A stretch of DNA of 38,932 nt, from contig CALADH010000030.1 in assembly GCA_937890745.1 (NCBI GenBank), positions 1 to 38,932 of the forward strand, read 5' to 3'. Within the stretch, counting starts at the first letter, position 1. Each line of letters begins with the position of its first letter. The position numbers were made by a program, and so were the translations under genes. The stretch is from Scybalocola_A sp900557175. Lineage in GTDB: Bacteria; Bacillota; Clostridia; Lachnospirales; Lachnospiraceae. Shown here piece by piece: positions 7,819 through 16,983 of the stretch. The notes under the pieces are model-generated. The model did not search any database and was not told where the DNA came from. It saw only the letters and a program-made list of their open reading frames with translations.

Positions 7819-8996
7819 GTTTAGTTGATGTAATGAAGAAAAAAGAGCGGCTTGTCATCGGGCTTATGAGCGGCACAAGTGCCGACGGTATTGATGCGGC
7901 GCTCGTTCATATGAAAGGCAGCGGGGCAGACACAAAAGTCTGCCTTAAAGCCTATATAAGTGTTCCCTTTGAACATGAAGTGAGAGAACGCATTTTACAG
8001 ATGACAGAAGGGAATTTTGGCGGCAGCAGGGAGCTTTGTATGATGAACGGGCTGTTGGGAAAGCTGTATGCGGATGCCTGCTTAAAACTTTGTGAGACAG
8101 CCGGTGTGAAAACGTCAGACATTGACTTAGTCGGCTGCCACGGACAGACAGTTTTTCATCAGCCATCGCCGGAAAATTATTTAGGTGTTCCTGTAGCGGC
8201 AACACTTCAGATTGGCGATGTATCACCGATATGCGAAGCACTGCATACGATTGCAGTATCTGATTTTCGTGTGCGCGATATGGCAGCCGGCGGCTACGGC
8301 GCGCCGCTTGTGCCATACACAGAATATTTAATTTATAAGGATGCGTCCCGAAATATTGCTCTGCAAAATATTGGGGGTATCGGTAATATCACCTATATTC
8401 CGAAGAACGGCGATATGGCGGCGGTGTCGGCCTTTGATACAGGTCCGGGCAATGTACTGATTGATATGGCTGTCCGCAAATATTCCGGCGGTGCGCTTAA
8501 TTTTGATGATGGCGGCCACATTGGCGGCGCTTATCCGGTCAGCGGGGCATTGCTTTCATGGCTTATGAATGAACCGTATCTGTATGAAAAACCGCCGAAG
8601 ACGACCGGACGTGAGCGTTATAATCAGCAATTTTTTAAAAAACTGGAAGAACAGGCAAAGCGGCTTTGTGTTTCTGACGGCAGTCTTGTGGCAACGGTGA
8701 CAGCCTATACGGCGGAAACAATTGCATATTCCGTGAATCATTATTTACCTAAAGTGCCTGACAGACTGATTGTCGGCGGCGGAGGCAGTTATAATAAAAC
8801 GCTGATGGCATATCTTTCACGATGTCTTTTTGCGACGCAGGTCATGGATAATGAGGCGCTTGGATTTAACAGTGATGCGAAGGAAGCGGTTGCCTTTGCG
8901 CTGCTTGCAAATGAAGCTGTAAGCGGAATATGTAATAATGTGCCGTCGGCAACGGGGGCAGCACATCCTGTGATTATGGGAAAAATAAGCCAGTAG
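7815..8996 (+). CDS. anmK: Anhydro-N-acetylmuramic acid kinase
   Basis: A 393-residue sugar kinase of the ASKHA fold. It hydrolyses the 1,6-anhydro bond of anhydroMurNAc and phosphorylates the product to MurNAc-6-phosphate, the MurQ substrate. The phosphate-binding signature GLMSGTSADGID lies near the N-terminus, GCHGQTVFHQ and DTGPGN are further family motifs, and a late GGGGSYN loop fits the nucleotide site. The TTG start at 7815 is chosen because GGAGG lies nine bases upstream and it overlaps the permease stop. The in-frame ATG at 7833 has no ribosome site. Its presence without a MurNAc PTS gene suggests that unphosphorylated anhydro sugar is what enters the cell. Confidence 0.92.
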   Translation: MSLVDVMKKKERLVIGLMSGTSADGIDAALVHMKGSGADTKVCLKAYISVPFEHEVRERILQMTEGNFGGSRELCMMNGLLGKLYADACLKLCETAGVKTSDIDLVGCHGQTVFHQPSPENYLGVPVAATLQIGDVSPICEALHTIAVSDFRVRDMAAGGYGAPLVPYTEYLIYKDASRNIALQNIGGIGNITYIPKNGDMAAVSAFDTGPGNVLIDMAVRKYSGGALNFDDGGHIGGAYPVSGALLSWLMNEPYLYEKPPKTTGRERYNQQFFKKLEEQAKRLCVSDGSLVATVTAYTAETIAYSVNHYLPKVPDRLIVGGGGSYNKTLMAYLSRCLFATQVMDNEALGFNSDAKEAVAFALLANEAVSGICNNVPSATGAAHPVIMGKISQ

Positions 8997-9006
8997 GAGG
9001 ATTTTA

Positions 9007-10545
9007 ATGGAGAATATGATAAAAGCCGCACTGGCACAGATGACACTGGAAGAAAAAGTCGGACAGATGCTTGTGACAGGATTTCCTGACGGTACAATGA
9101 ATGATTCTTTTTTACAGCTTGTCAGAGATGTCAAAGTCGGTAATGTTATTTTGTTTAGAGAAAATCAATTAAACCGCGAGCAAATAGAGAAGTTGTGCGC
9201 GGATGTGACAGCATATATTCAAAAGGAAACGGGTATTGCGCCGTTTATTACGTCCGACGAGGAGGGCGGTATCGTATCAAGACTGCCGGAGGATTTAGGC
9301 AAAATGCCGTCGGCAATGGCGTTTTCAAAAATGAAGTCGGAAAAAGCGGCGTATAAGGCGGCGTATCTTTCCGGAAAGCAGTTAAAGCGGCTCGGTATTA
9401 ACTTTAATCTTGCGCCGGTGCTTGATATTAATAATAATATTCAAAATCCGGTCATTGGGGTGCGAAGTTATGGACAGACGCCAAAGGAGGTGTGGGATTA
9501 TGCCGGGGAGGCAGTCCGCGGTTATATGGATGCCGGTATCATGTGTGTCGGAAAGCATTTTCCGGGTCACGGCGATACAGACACAGATTCCCATCTTGCC
9601 CTTCCAATCATAAAAAAGCCGATGGATGCAATGAAGCCGATGGAGCTTGTACCGTTTCAGGCGGCTATTAATGCGGGAATACCGGCAGTGACGATTGCCC
9701 ATGTTGTTTTTGAGAAGGAAGATGATGTTCCGGCAACAATGTCTGAAAAAATTGTGACAGGGCTTTTGAGAGATAAAATGCATTTTAACGGTCTTATTAT
9801 TTCGGATTGTATGGAGATGAATGCAATTAGTAAGACATATGGTATTGAGGCGGCTTCGGTTGCAGCCGTCAAGGCGGGCATTGATTTAATTTTTATTTCT
9901 CATTTCCACGATAAAGTGAGAAGTACAGCCGCGCGTATGATAGAGGCTGTGAAAAACGGAGAAATTTCCGAAGAAAGAATTGATGCGGCTGTATCGAGAA
10001 TACTTTATTATAAGGAAAAATATATCAGCCTGCCGGAAAATGAGAATGACAGTATCTATGAGGAATGTATGACCTATGCAGAGCAGGTTTATGAGGCGGC
10101 GGTTGCAGCCGGCGTCAGTGCTTATAAAAACGGTTCAGAAAAGTTTATGCTTGGTGATCATCCTCTTTTTGTAAGTCCTATAAAGCAGCAGCTTTCTATG
10201 GTTTCAAATATGCCGGAGGAAATCAGTTTTGCTGTACAGCTTCAAAAGCTTTACGGGGGTACGGCCATCAATTTTTCTTTGAATGTGTCAGATGAGGAAA
10301 TTAAAAGTCTTTTGTCAGCAGCTCAAAATGCATCGTCGGTTGTCGTTGGGACAATGAATGCGTCCATTTACAGAGGACAGAAAAACTTGCTGTGTGCTTT
10401 GTCTGAAATGAAAAAGCCAATAGCGTGCGCTGCGCTTCGTGATCCTTTTGACTTGGACAGTCTGCCGGAGCAAATATATAAAATACCGCTTTATGAATAT
10501 ACAAAGCGTGCAATTGATGCGGCAAAGAAATATATTGAGGTGTGA
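9007..10545 (+). CDS. nagZ: Beta-N-acetylglucosaminidase, glycoside hydrolase family 3
   Basis: A 512-residue GH3 enzyme removing GlcNAc from GlcNAc-MurNAc units. The barrel domain (about 1-340) has DEEGGIVSRL, the NagZ signature KHFPGHGDTDTDSH with the His/Asp acid-base dyad, and the nucleophile region ISDCMEMNAI. A C-terminal region (about 350-512) resembles the alpha/beta sandwich of the longer Gram-positive NagZ enzymes. No signal peptide is visible, so it probably acts in the cytoplasm, unlike secreted B. subtilis NagZ. The start has a TAGGAGG site, and the next gene begins four bases after the stop. Confidence 0.92.
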   Translation: MENMIKAALAQMTLEEKVGQMLVTGFPDGTMNDSFLQLVRDVKVGNVILFRENQLNREQIEKLCADVTAYIQKETGIAPFITSDEEGGIVSRLPEDLGKMPSAMAFSKMKSEKAAYKAAYLSGKQLKRLGINFNLAPVLDINNNIQNPVIGVRSYGQTPKEVWDYAGEAVRGYMDAGIMCVGKHFPGHGDTDTDSHLALPIIKKPMDAMKPMELVPFQAAINAGIPAVTIAHVVFEKEDDVPATMSEKIVTGLLRDKMHFNGLIISDCMEMNAISKTYGIEAASVAAVKAGIDLIFISHFHDKVRSTAARMIEAVKNGEISEERIDAAVSRILYYKEKYISLPENENDSIYEECMTYAEQVYEAAVAAGVSAYKNGSEKFMLGDHPLFVSPIKQQLSMVSNMPEEISFAVQLQKLYGGTAINFSLNVSDEEIKSLLSAAQNASSVVVGTMNASIYRGQKNLLCALSEMKKPIACAALRDPFDLDSLPEQIYKIPLYEYTKRAIDAAKKYIEV

Positions 10546-10549
10546 CAGG

Positions 10550-12121
10550 ATGGAAAATAAAACATATCAATGTGTTGATGAAATCATTGAAAAATACAGG
10601 GCTGCCGGCTATTTTAAGCAGGCGGCCTGCGCCGTTTTTGATAAAGATGGCATACTGCATACTTATGGTGCCGGCGGTGCAGATGAAAAATCACTGTTTG
10701 ATCTGGCATCGCTGACAAAATTATTTACGGCAACTATTATTTTAAAGCTTATTGATGAAGGAAAAATCGGCCTTCATGAAAAAATCGGACGATACCTTTT
10801 GAAAACGGAAAAGATTTCGGATCATTTGCCTAAAGTTTGCGAAGCATTGAAACAAATTTCGGTTTATCAGCTTCTGACACATACGAGCGGTCTTATTGCA
10901 TGGCATCCGTTTTATGCTGAATCCGGAAGTTTTTATGAAATACTTGAAAGGCTTATTGAGCTGCCGCTAAAGCAGGATAGAGTTGTTTACAGTGATTTAA
11001 GCTTCATATTACTTGGGCAGATTGTGTGTGCGGTGACGGGAATGAGCCTTGAAGTAGCAGCAGAGACTTACGTGCGCCGTCCGCTTGGACTTGAAACATT
11101 AATGTATTGTCCGAATGAAAAAGATACGCAAAAAGAAATTGTAACATCCTGTGATGATAATGAAATTGAAGAAAATATGTGTGCTGAGCGCGGCATTGAT
11201 TTCGATGGTTTTCGTCCGCATGACAATCCGGTGACAGGCGACGCCAATGACGGAAATTGCTGGTACTATTTTCACGGCATGAGCGGACATGCCGGACTTT
11301 TTTCAGATGCACGCAGTGTGGCACGCCTTGGCATGTTTTATTTAAAGGCGGATGATATGCAGGGTAGGGATGTATCCGTTTTTAGTGAGGCACAAAGACC
11401 CCTTGAGAGTACAAGAGGACTTGGCTTTGATACCGGCGCTCTTTATCCGTCGGGGTGCGGCCATACAGGCTTTACAGGAACAAGTCTTTATATTTCAAAG
11501 GAAAATAATATCGGTCTTGTGCTCTTAACAAACCGTCTGACATGTAAAGTTGACGGTAAGGCACCGGATTTGTCGGCATTCAGACAGGCGGCGGCAGAGG
11601 CAGTGCTTGAAGCCCATGGGTTTATACGCCCGGCGGCACTGTCGGATGTCACAGATATTGCACGTATATATAAGGGCGGACTTTGGGCAGCTTATAAAGA
11701 TATTTTGCCGGAAACGTATTTTGAAAGTGTGACGATAGAAAGTGCTGTCGGCCTTTGGAAGAAGAATTTGGCAAGAACAGATTATCATTGTCTTGTGTGG
11801 GAAGAAAATAAGAACATTGCCGGGTTTATCAGCTTTAAGCCGGATGAAGAAAGAGAAGACACAATCATGCTTGCGGCACTTTATGTTGATGAAAAATATA
11901 AAGGAAAATCGATTGGAACACGTTTGATTAAGGAAGTTCACCGGCGTGCGCGGCTTGATGGTTATACCCGTGTTGCGATTACTGTTGTGCTTAAAAATAC
12001 CCGCGCCAAAGCTTTGTATGAACATCTTGGTGCGGCTTTTGAAAAAACAACGCAATATCATTTTGGAGAAATTGCCGTGCAGTGCGGAAGATATGTGTGG
12101 AAGCAGCAGGATATATCATGA
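10550..12121 (+). CDS. amiE: AmiE-like serine hydrolase fused to a GNAT acetyltransferase
   Basis: A 523-residue two-domain protein. Residues 1 to about 350 are a beta-lactamase/esterase-fold hydrolase with SLTK (Ser54, Lys57), YSD (147-149) in the place of YxN, and HTG (305-307) in the place of KTG. In B. subtilis the same neighbour of nagZ, AmiE (YbbE), is an exo-acting MurNAc-L-Ala amidase of this family. Residues about 359-523 are a complete GNAT domain, with YVDEKYKGKSIGTRLIKEV as the acetyl-CoA binding segment and LKNTRAKALYEHLGA near the end. The start is ATG 10550 with GAGG nine bases upstream; the frame continues upstream but overlaps nagZ. No signal peptide is visible. The acetylated substrate is unknown. 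Confidence 0.85.
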   Translation: MENKTYQCVDEIIEKYRAAGYFKQAACAVFDKDGILHTYGAGGADEKSLFDLASLTKLFTATIILKLIDEGKIGLHEKIGRYLLKTEKISDHLPKVCEALKQISVYQLLTHTSGLIAWHPFYAESGSFYEILERLIELPLKQDRVVYSDLSFILLGQIVCAVTGMSLEVAAETYVRRPLGLETLMYCPNEKDTQKEIVTSCDDNEIEENMCAERGIDFDGFRPHDNPVTGDANDGNCWYYFHGMSGHAGLFSDARSVARLGMFYLKADDMQGRDVSVFSEAQRPLESTRGLGFDTGALYPSGCGHTGFTGTSLYISKENNIGLVLLTNRLTCKVDGKAPDLSAFRQAAAEAVLEAHGFIRPAALSDVTDIARIYKGGLWAAYKDILPETYFESVTIESAVGLWKKNLARTDYHCLVWEENKNIAGFISFKPDEEREDTIMLAALYVDEKYKGKSIGTRLIKEVHRRARLDGYTRVAITVVLKNTRAKALYEHLGAAFEKTTQYHFGEIAVQCGRYVWKQQDIS

Positions 12122-12139
12122 AGTTTTGATATATCCTGC
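12106..12139. terminator. Inverted repeat between convergent genes, possible bidirectional terminator
   Basis: GCAGGATATATCA (12106-12118) and TGATATATCCTGC (12127-12139) pair perfectly over 13 bases with an 8-base loop. The repeat covers the stop codon of the amidase-GNAT gene and lies 13 bases from the end of the convergent aroA. Clear T runs are missing on both sides, so termination is only probable. Confidence 0.55.
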
Positions 12140-12152
12140 GTGTACACTAATG

Positions 12153-13442
12153 TTATTTTCGTATCATTTCAAGTGTTTCTAAAAATTGCGGATAGGATAT
12201 GCCGACACATGTCATATCATCAATTTCACATTCGCCGTCGGCGGCGAGAGCAGCAACGGCCATAGACATTGCAATGCGGTGGTCGCCGTAGCTTTTTAAG
12301 GCGCCGCCGTGAAGACCGGTGCCGCCGTGAATGGTCATGCCGTCATCGGCGGTTTCGATATCTGCGCCAAGGATTCGCAGGTTTTTTGCGACTGTGTCGA
12401 TGCGGTTTGATTCTTTAACCTTTAATTCTTCGGCATCTTTTATAATGGTGTCACCGTCGGCAAAGCAGGCGAGCACTGCAATCACAGGCAGTTCGTCGAT
12501 AAGTGTCGGGATAAGGCTGCCGCCAATGACAGTGCCGCAAAGCCGGCTTGTGCTTACGGTAATATCTGCAAGCTGTTCGCCGCCGGATTCACGGATGTTT
12601 TCAAGCTTTATATGGCCGCCCATCGCCTGAATGACCTTAATGATACCGTCTCTTGTCGGATTAATGCCGACGTTTTTGACAGTAAGCTCGGAATCAGAGA
12701 CAATCAGCGCCGCCGCGAGAAAGTAGGCGGCAGAAGAAATATCGGATGGTACAGCAATGTCCTGAGCGTAAAGCTTGGCGGCAGGATAGATAGTCACAGA
12801 AGCTTCACCGTTATTTTGAATCAATGTGTCGCTTAATGTGGCACCGAAGCCTTTTAACATCAGTTCGGAATGATTGCGGCTTAAGGTCGGTTCAATGACG
12901 GTTGTCGGACTGTCGGCATAAAGACCGGCAAGCAGCAGGGCAGACTTTACCTGTGCGGAAGCGACCGGTGAAGTATAAGTGATGCCTGAAAGCTTTGAAC
13001 CTGTAATGTGCAGGGGCGCGCAGCCGTGATTGCTTTCGATATGTACACCCATCATTGTGAGCGGTGTGATAATGCGGTTCATTGGTCTTTTTTGAATGGA
13101 AGCATCGCCGGTTAATATTGTTTTAAATGGCTGGGCAGCGAGAATGCCGGAGATAAGCCGGGTTGTTGTGCCGCTGTTGCCGGCATCTAATATTTCTGAC
13201 GGTGCTTTAAGGCCGTGAAGACCTTTGCCGTGGATAAGTACTTCATCGTTTTGATGTTCAATGTCAATACCAAGCTTTTTAAAACAGGCGATGGTCGAAA
13301 GACAGTCGGCGCTCTCTAAAAATCCGGTAACCTTTGTTGTGCCATCGGCGATAGCGCCGAGCATAATACTTCTGTGGGATATGGATTTATCGCCGGGTAC
13401 GGTGAGCGTACCTTTAAGCGAAGAAGCTTTCAATAATTTCAT
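12153..13442 (-). CDS. aroA: 3-phosphoshikimate 1-carboxyvinyltransferase (EPSP synthase)
   Basis: A 429-residue shikimate pathway enzyme transferring enolpyruvate from PEP to shikimate-3-phosphate. The N-terminal PGDKSISHRSIMLGAIA motif and the central LDAGNSGTTTRL motif are clear. KESNR, the conserved C-terminal substrate-binding motif, and GDHRIAM near the end follow. I start at the ATG ending at 13442, eight bases after an AAAGGA site; a TTG two codons earlier is possible. It lies 79 bases downstream of tyrA on the same strand and probably shares its promoter. Confidence 0.95.
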   Translation of the reverse strand: MKLLKASSLKGTLTVPGDKSISHRSIMLGAIADGTTKVTGFLESADCLSTIACFKKLGIDIEHQNDEVLIHGKGLHGLKAPSEILDAGNSGTTTRLISGILAAQPFKTILTGDASIQKRPMNRIITPLTMMGVHIESNHGCAPLHITGSKLSGITYTSPVASAQVKSALLLAGLYADSPTTVIEPTLSRNHSELMLKGFGATLSDTLIQNNGEASVTIYPAAKLYAQDIAVPSDISSAAYFLAAALIVSDSELTVKNVGINPTRDGIIKVIQAMGGHIKLENIRESGGEQLADITVSTSRLCGTVIGGSLIPTLIDELPVIAVLACFADGDTIIKDAEELKVKESNRIDTVAKNLRILGADIETADDGMTIHGGTGLHGGALKSYGDHRIAMSMAVAALAADGECEIDDMTCVGISYPQFLETLEMIRK

Positions 13443-13521
13443 AAACAAAATCCTTTCTGTATGCAGATGATAAAATGCTTGTATTTATGGGGACGTAATC
13501 AGCGTCTGTATGGGCGGACAG

Positions 13522-14625
13522 TCAGCTGCGCTCGTGAACGATATAGCGGAAACGCCGTAAAAGTGCGGTCGCTCTTTTTGTGGCGCTGCTTTCGTAAAAT
13601 TCAATGCGCAGTACGCCGTCCTGAAATTCTCTGTTGTGGACGATGCCGATATTTTTAATATTAATGTTATTTGTGGCAAGAATTGTGGCGATTGTTGCAA
13701 TGGCGCCGGATTCATCCACAAGGTCAATATAAATTTCTTCGGCGGCAGACAGTGCACTCTTAGCACCGTTTGCCGGAATATCATTTCTGTAATCTCTTGC
13801 TTTTTCAAAATTATCTAAAAGAAAATCGTCACTGCCCTCTGTGAGAGCGTCGGAAATTTCCTGAAGCTTTCCTATATATAATGAAAGAATTTCATGGATT
13901 GGTTTTGTGTTTTCAGCACATATCTGCTGCCACATGACCGGTGATGATGAGGCAATACGCGTAAGGTCTTTAAAACCGCCGGCGGCAAGCCGGCGCATCA
14001 TGCCATCGTCACCATCTGAGGTGCGGACAAGATTGACAAGTGTGTAGGCAATAATATGCGGCAGATGGCTGATGGCAGCTGTAATCTTATCGTGTGAAGT
14101 ATAATCAAGCCTGATTGGAATCGCTGCAACAGATTGGATAAGAAGCATCAGCCGCTCGTATTTTTCAGGGGAAATAAGGTCTGTCGGCGTTAAAATATAA
14201 TAGGCATTTTCAACAAGACGGTCGCTGGCATTTTCATAGCCTGTTTTTTCAGAACCGGCCATCGGATGACCGCCGATAAAGCTTGCTTCAATGCCGAGTT
14301 CTTTTGCGGCTTCATGAATGGTTGCTTTGACACTGCCGACATCTGTAATAATACAGTCTTCAGAAATCATATCCTTTAATATATGAAGATATTCGATATT
14401 AAAACTGACCGGTGCGCAGAGAAAAATAATATCACATTCTCCAAAAGCGGCTGTCAGGCTGTCATGAGTTTCATTTAACGTGCCGTCTGTCAGAGCGGCA
14501 ATAAGGCTTGTGCGCTGGCTGTCACAGGCAATAATTCTATAATCGGGATGGACACGGCGGATAGCTTTGGCAATCGAGCCGCCGATTAAGCCGAGTCCGA
14601 CAAATCCTATAGTCAATGGTTTCAC
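13522..14625 (-). CDS. tyrA: Prephenate dehydrogenase with C-terminal ACT domain
   Basis: A 367-residue enzyme oxidising prephenate to 4-hydroxyphenylpyruvate for tyrosine. The NAD-binding loop GFVGLGLIGGS is at 7-17. The dehydrogenase domain follows with GGHPMAGSEKTGYE, which carries the catalytic-region histidine. An ACT regulatory domain covers about 295-365, suggesting feedback control by tyrosine. The start is GTG at 14625 with TAGGAGG upstream on the minus strand. Together with aroA it makes an aromatic amino-acid operon. Confidence 0.93.
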   Translation of the reverse strand: MKPLTIGFVGLGLIGGSIAKAIRRVHPDYRIIACDSQRTSLIAALTDGTLNETHDSLTAAFGECDIIFLCAPVSFNIEYLHILKDMISEDCIITDVGSVKATIHEAAKELGIEASFIGGHPMAGSEKTGYENASDRLVENAYYILTPTDLISPEKYERLMLLIQSVAAIPIRLDYTSHDKITAAISHLPHIIAYTLVNLVRTSDGDDGMMRRLAAGGFKDLTRIASSSPVMWQQICAENTKPIHEILSLYIGKLQEISDALTEGSDDFLLDNFEKARDYRNDIPANGAKSALSAAEEIYIDLVDESGAIATIATILATNNINIKNIGIVHNREFQDGVLRIEFYESSATKRATALLRRFRYIVHERS

Positions 14626-14677
14626 AAAAGTTCCTCCTAGTTAAAATATAAGGACGATATAGTCCGAGTGTAAAAGT

Positions 14678-14706
14678 ATCTTAGCATTAGCATTTAAAAA
14701 AATCAA
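14678..14706 (-). promoter_or_regulatory. Promoter of tyrA-aroA
   Basis: Read on the minus strand, TTGATT (14706-14701) and TAAGAT (14683-14678) are 17 bases apart. They are divergent from the promoter of the EF-G-like gene. The transcript leader is about 45 bases and includes a short GGAC/GTCC hairpin. Confidence 0.5.
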
Positions 14707-14735
14707 GTAAAAGTTGTTTAATTGTCATATAACTA

Positions 14736-14764
14736 TTGAAAAATTGAAGAAAATTTAGTAAAAT
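14736..14764 (+). promoter_or_regulatory. Promoter of the EF-G-like gene
   Basis: TTGAAA (14736-14741) and TAAAAT (14759-14764) are separated by 17 bases and lie 65 bases before the start codon. Confidence 0.6.
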
Positions 14765-14828
14765 ATAGACATGGTTTTGCTTTAGCAAGAAAGTAGAAAA
14801 CTAATCTAATAGTATTGGAGGATTTGAC

Positions 14829-16910
14829 ATGAAAGTCTACAAAACACAGGACATACGTAACGTTGCTATTTTAGGACACGGAGGCAGCGGCAAGACAACA
14901 TTGGTAGAAGCGATGGCTTATGCAACAGGGATTACAACAAGACAGGGCAAGGTCGAAGACGGAAACACAATCAGTGATTATGATAAAGAGGAAATTAAAA
15001 GACGTTTTTCAATCAGCACAACGGTTGTTCCTATTGAGTGGGAATTTTGGAAGGTTAATTTGTTAGATACACCGGGGTATTTTGATTTTGTCGGCGAGAC
15101 AGAAGAAGCGCTTTCTGTTGCAGATGCGGCAATCATCGTTGTTTCTGCAAAGTCAGGTGTTGAGGCCGGCACAGAAAAAGCATGGGCACTCTGTGAGAAG
15201 TATCATGTACCGAGAGCTATTTTTGTAACAAATATGGAAGATGAACATGCCGATTATGCGAAGGTTGTTGAAGACCTGCGTGCTTTGTATGGTAAGAAGA
15301 TTGCACCGTTCCATCTCCCGATTAAAGAAAACGGCAAGTTTGTCGGTGCTGTCAACCTCGTAAAGATGGAAGGCCGCCGCTTTATTGCAAGCGGTAAGTG
15401 GGAAGCGATGGACATTCCTGAGGATATCGAAGATTTGGATGCATGCCGTGAAGCGCTTCTTGAAGCTGTTGCAGAGACAAGTGAAGATTTAATGGATAAG
15501 TATTTTGGCGGTGAGGAATTTACAGAGGATGAGATGATTGATGCGCTGAGAGTCAATATTAATGACGGAAGTACGGTGCCTGTACAGTGCGGTTCAGGTC
15601 TTTTAGGCTATGGTATTATGAATCTGATCCAGACATGTGTTGAGTTCTTACCATCACCAATCCGTGAGCATATTACTGTATACGGACGTGACCCGCGTAC
15701 AGACAAGGAATATAATGTTGACTACGACTCAAGACGGCCATTTTCAGCTTATGTTTTTAAGACAATTGTGGATCCGTTTATCGGCCGTTATTCTTTAGTC
15801 AAGGTGACATCCGGTGAGCTTAAAGCAGACTCTGTGATTTATAATTATGATAAAGATACTGAAGAAAAGCTTTCAAGACTTTATGTAATGCGCGGTAAGG
15901 AAGTCATTGAAGTTCCTGAATTGAAAGCCGGCGATATCGGTGCCATTGCAAAGCTTGCCAATACGGCAACGGGTGATACACTGTCATTAAAGGCAGATCC
16001 GCTTGTGATTGATAAGGCTGAGATCAGCGCGCCATATACATACAAACGTTATGTTGCAAAGAATAAGGGTGATGAGGATAAGGTTTCTCAGGCGCTTTCA
16101 AAGATGATGGAAGAAGATCTGACACTGAGAGCTTATAATGATAAAGAGAACCGTCAGTCACTGCTTTATGGTATCGGCGACCAGCATTTGGATGTTGTTG
16201 TCAGCAAGCTTCAGGCGAAGTATAAAGTTGAGATTGAGCTTTCAAAACCGAGAATCCCATACAGAGAGACAATCCGCTCGAAAGTATCTGTTCGTGAAAA
16301 GTATAAAAAGCAGTCGGGCGGACATGGACAGTACGGCGATGTTGCGATGGAATTTGAGCCATCCGGCGATTTGGAGACACCATATGTATTTGAAGAAAGA
16401 GTTGTCGGCGGTGCCGTGCCGAAGAATTACTTCCCGGCAGTTGAAAAAGGTATTGCAGATTCTGTTGATAAAGGACCTATGGCCGGTTATCCGGTTGTCG
16501 GTGTCAAAGCGACATTATTTGACGGCTCATATCATCCGGTAGATTCTTCTGAGATGGCATTTAAGACAGCGGCAAGACAGGCATTTAAGGCAGCTTTCAT
16601 GAAAGCAAATCCTGTACTGCTTGAGCCGATTGCATCTTTGAGCGTTTATGTGCCTGACAGCTTTACAGGCGATGTTATGGGTGACCTGAATAAGAAAAGA
16701 GGCCGTGTTCTCGGTATGAATCCGACAGATGACGGTAAGACTGAAATTGTTGCGGATATTCCGATGGCTGAGCTTTATGGCTATGGCACAAATCTCCGTT
16801 CTATGACAGGCGGCCGCGGTGATTATGCTTACTCATTTGCAAGATATGAGCAGGCACCGTCAGATGTACAGGCGAAAGTTATTGACGAGAATGCAAAAGA
16901 AGAAGTATAA
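14829..16910 (+). CDS. Elongation factor G-like translational GTPase (second type)
   Basis: A 693-residue protein with full EF-G layout: GTPase domain (about 1-280), domain II, domain III, a domain IV containing the GGHGQYGDVAMEFEP segment, and domain V. The P-loop is GHGGSGKTT (16-24), not the AHIDAGKTT of canonical EF-G, G3 is DTPGY, and G4 is TNMEDE where canonical EF-G has NKMD. These traits mark the paralogous EF-G-like group widespread in Clostridia and Actinobacteria, not the fusA of the str operon. Consistent with this, no rpsL, rpsG or tuf lies beside it. The true role (translocation, recycling or stress) is not established from sequence. The start has GGAGG upstream. Confidence 0.85.
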   Translation: MKVYKTQDIRNVAILGHGGSGKTTLVEAMAYATGITTRQGKVEDGNTISDYDKEEIKRRFSISTTVVPIEWEFWKVNLLDTPGYFDFVGETEEALSVADAAIIVVSAKSGVEAGTEKAWALCEKYHVPRAIFVTNMEDEHADYAKVVEDLRALYGKKIAPFHLPIKENGKFVGAVNLVKMEGRRFIASGKWEAMDIPEDIEDLDACREALLEAVAETSEDLMDKYFGGEEFTEDEMIDALRVNINDGSTVPVQCGSGLLGYGIMNLIQTCVEFLPSPIREHITVYGRDPRTDKEYNVDYDSRRPFSAYVFKTIVDPFIGRYSLVKVTSGELKADSVIYNYDKDTEEKLSRLYVMRGKEVIEVPELKAGDIGAIAKLANTATGDTLSLKADPLVIDKAEISAPYTYKRYVAKNKGDEDKVSQALSKMMEEDLTLRAYNDKENRQSLLYGIGDQHLDVVVSKLQAKYKVEIELSKPRIPYRETIRSKVSVREKYKKQSGGHGQYGDVAMEFEPSGDLETPYVFEERVVGGAVPKNYFPAVEKGIADSVDKGPMAGYPVVGVKATLFDGSYHPVDSSEMAFKTAARQAFKAAFMKANPVLLEPIASLSVYVPDSFTGDVMGDLNKKRGRVLGMNPTDDGKTEIVADIPMAELYGYGTNLRSMTGGRGDYAYSFARYEQAPSDVQAKVIDENAKEEV

Positions 16911-16929
16911 TTGTATATAAAGAAAATAA

Positions 16930-16966
16930 AAAATGGGGTACAGGCATTTGACTGTATCCCATTTTT
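16930..16966 (+). terminator. Terminator after the EF-G-like gene
   Basis: AAAATGGGGTACAG (16930-16943) pairs with CTGTATCCCATTTTT (16952-16966) with one G-U pair and an 8-base loop, the arm ending in five Ts. The following ribosome site is close, so partial read-through into the zinc-ribbon genes is possible. Confidence 0.75.
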
Positions 16967-16983
16967 GAGAGGGAGGAAATCAG

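Noticed and set aside
11525..12061. 178-codon minus-strand frame inside the amidase-GNAT gene
   Set aside because: It lies opposite a clear conserved domain, has no ribosome site and its translation has no family features.
13443..13521. Regulatory leader between tyrA and aroA
   Set aside because: No T-box, terminator or peptide leader pattern could be recognised in the 79 bases.
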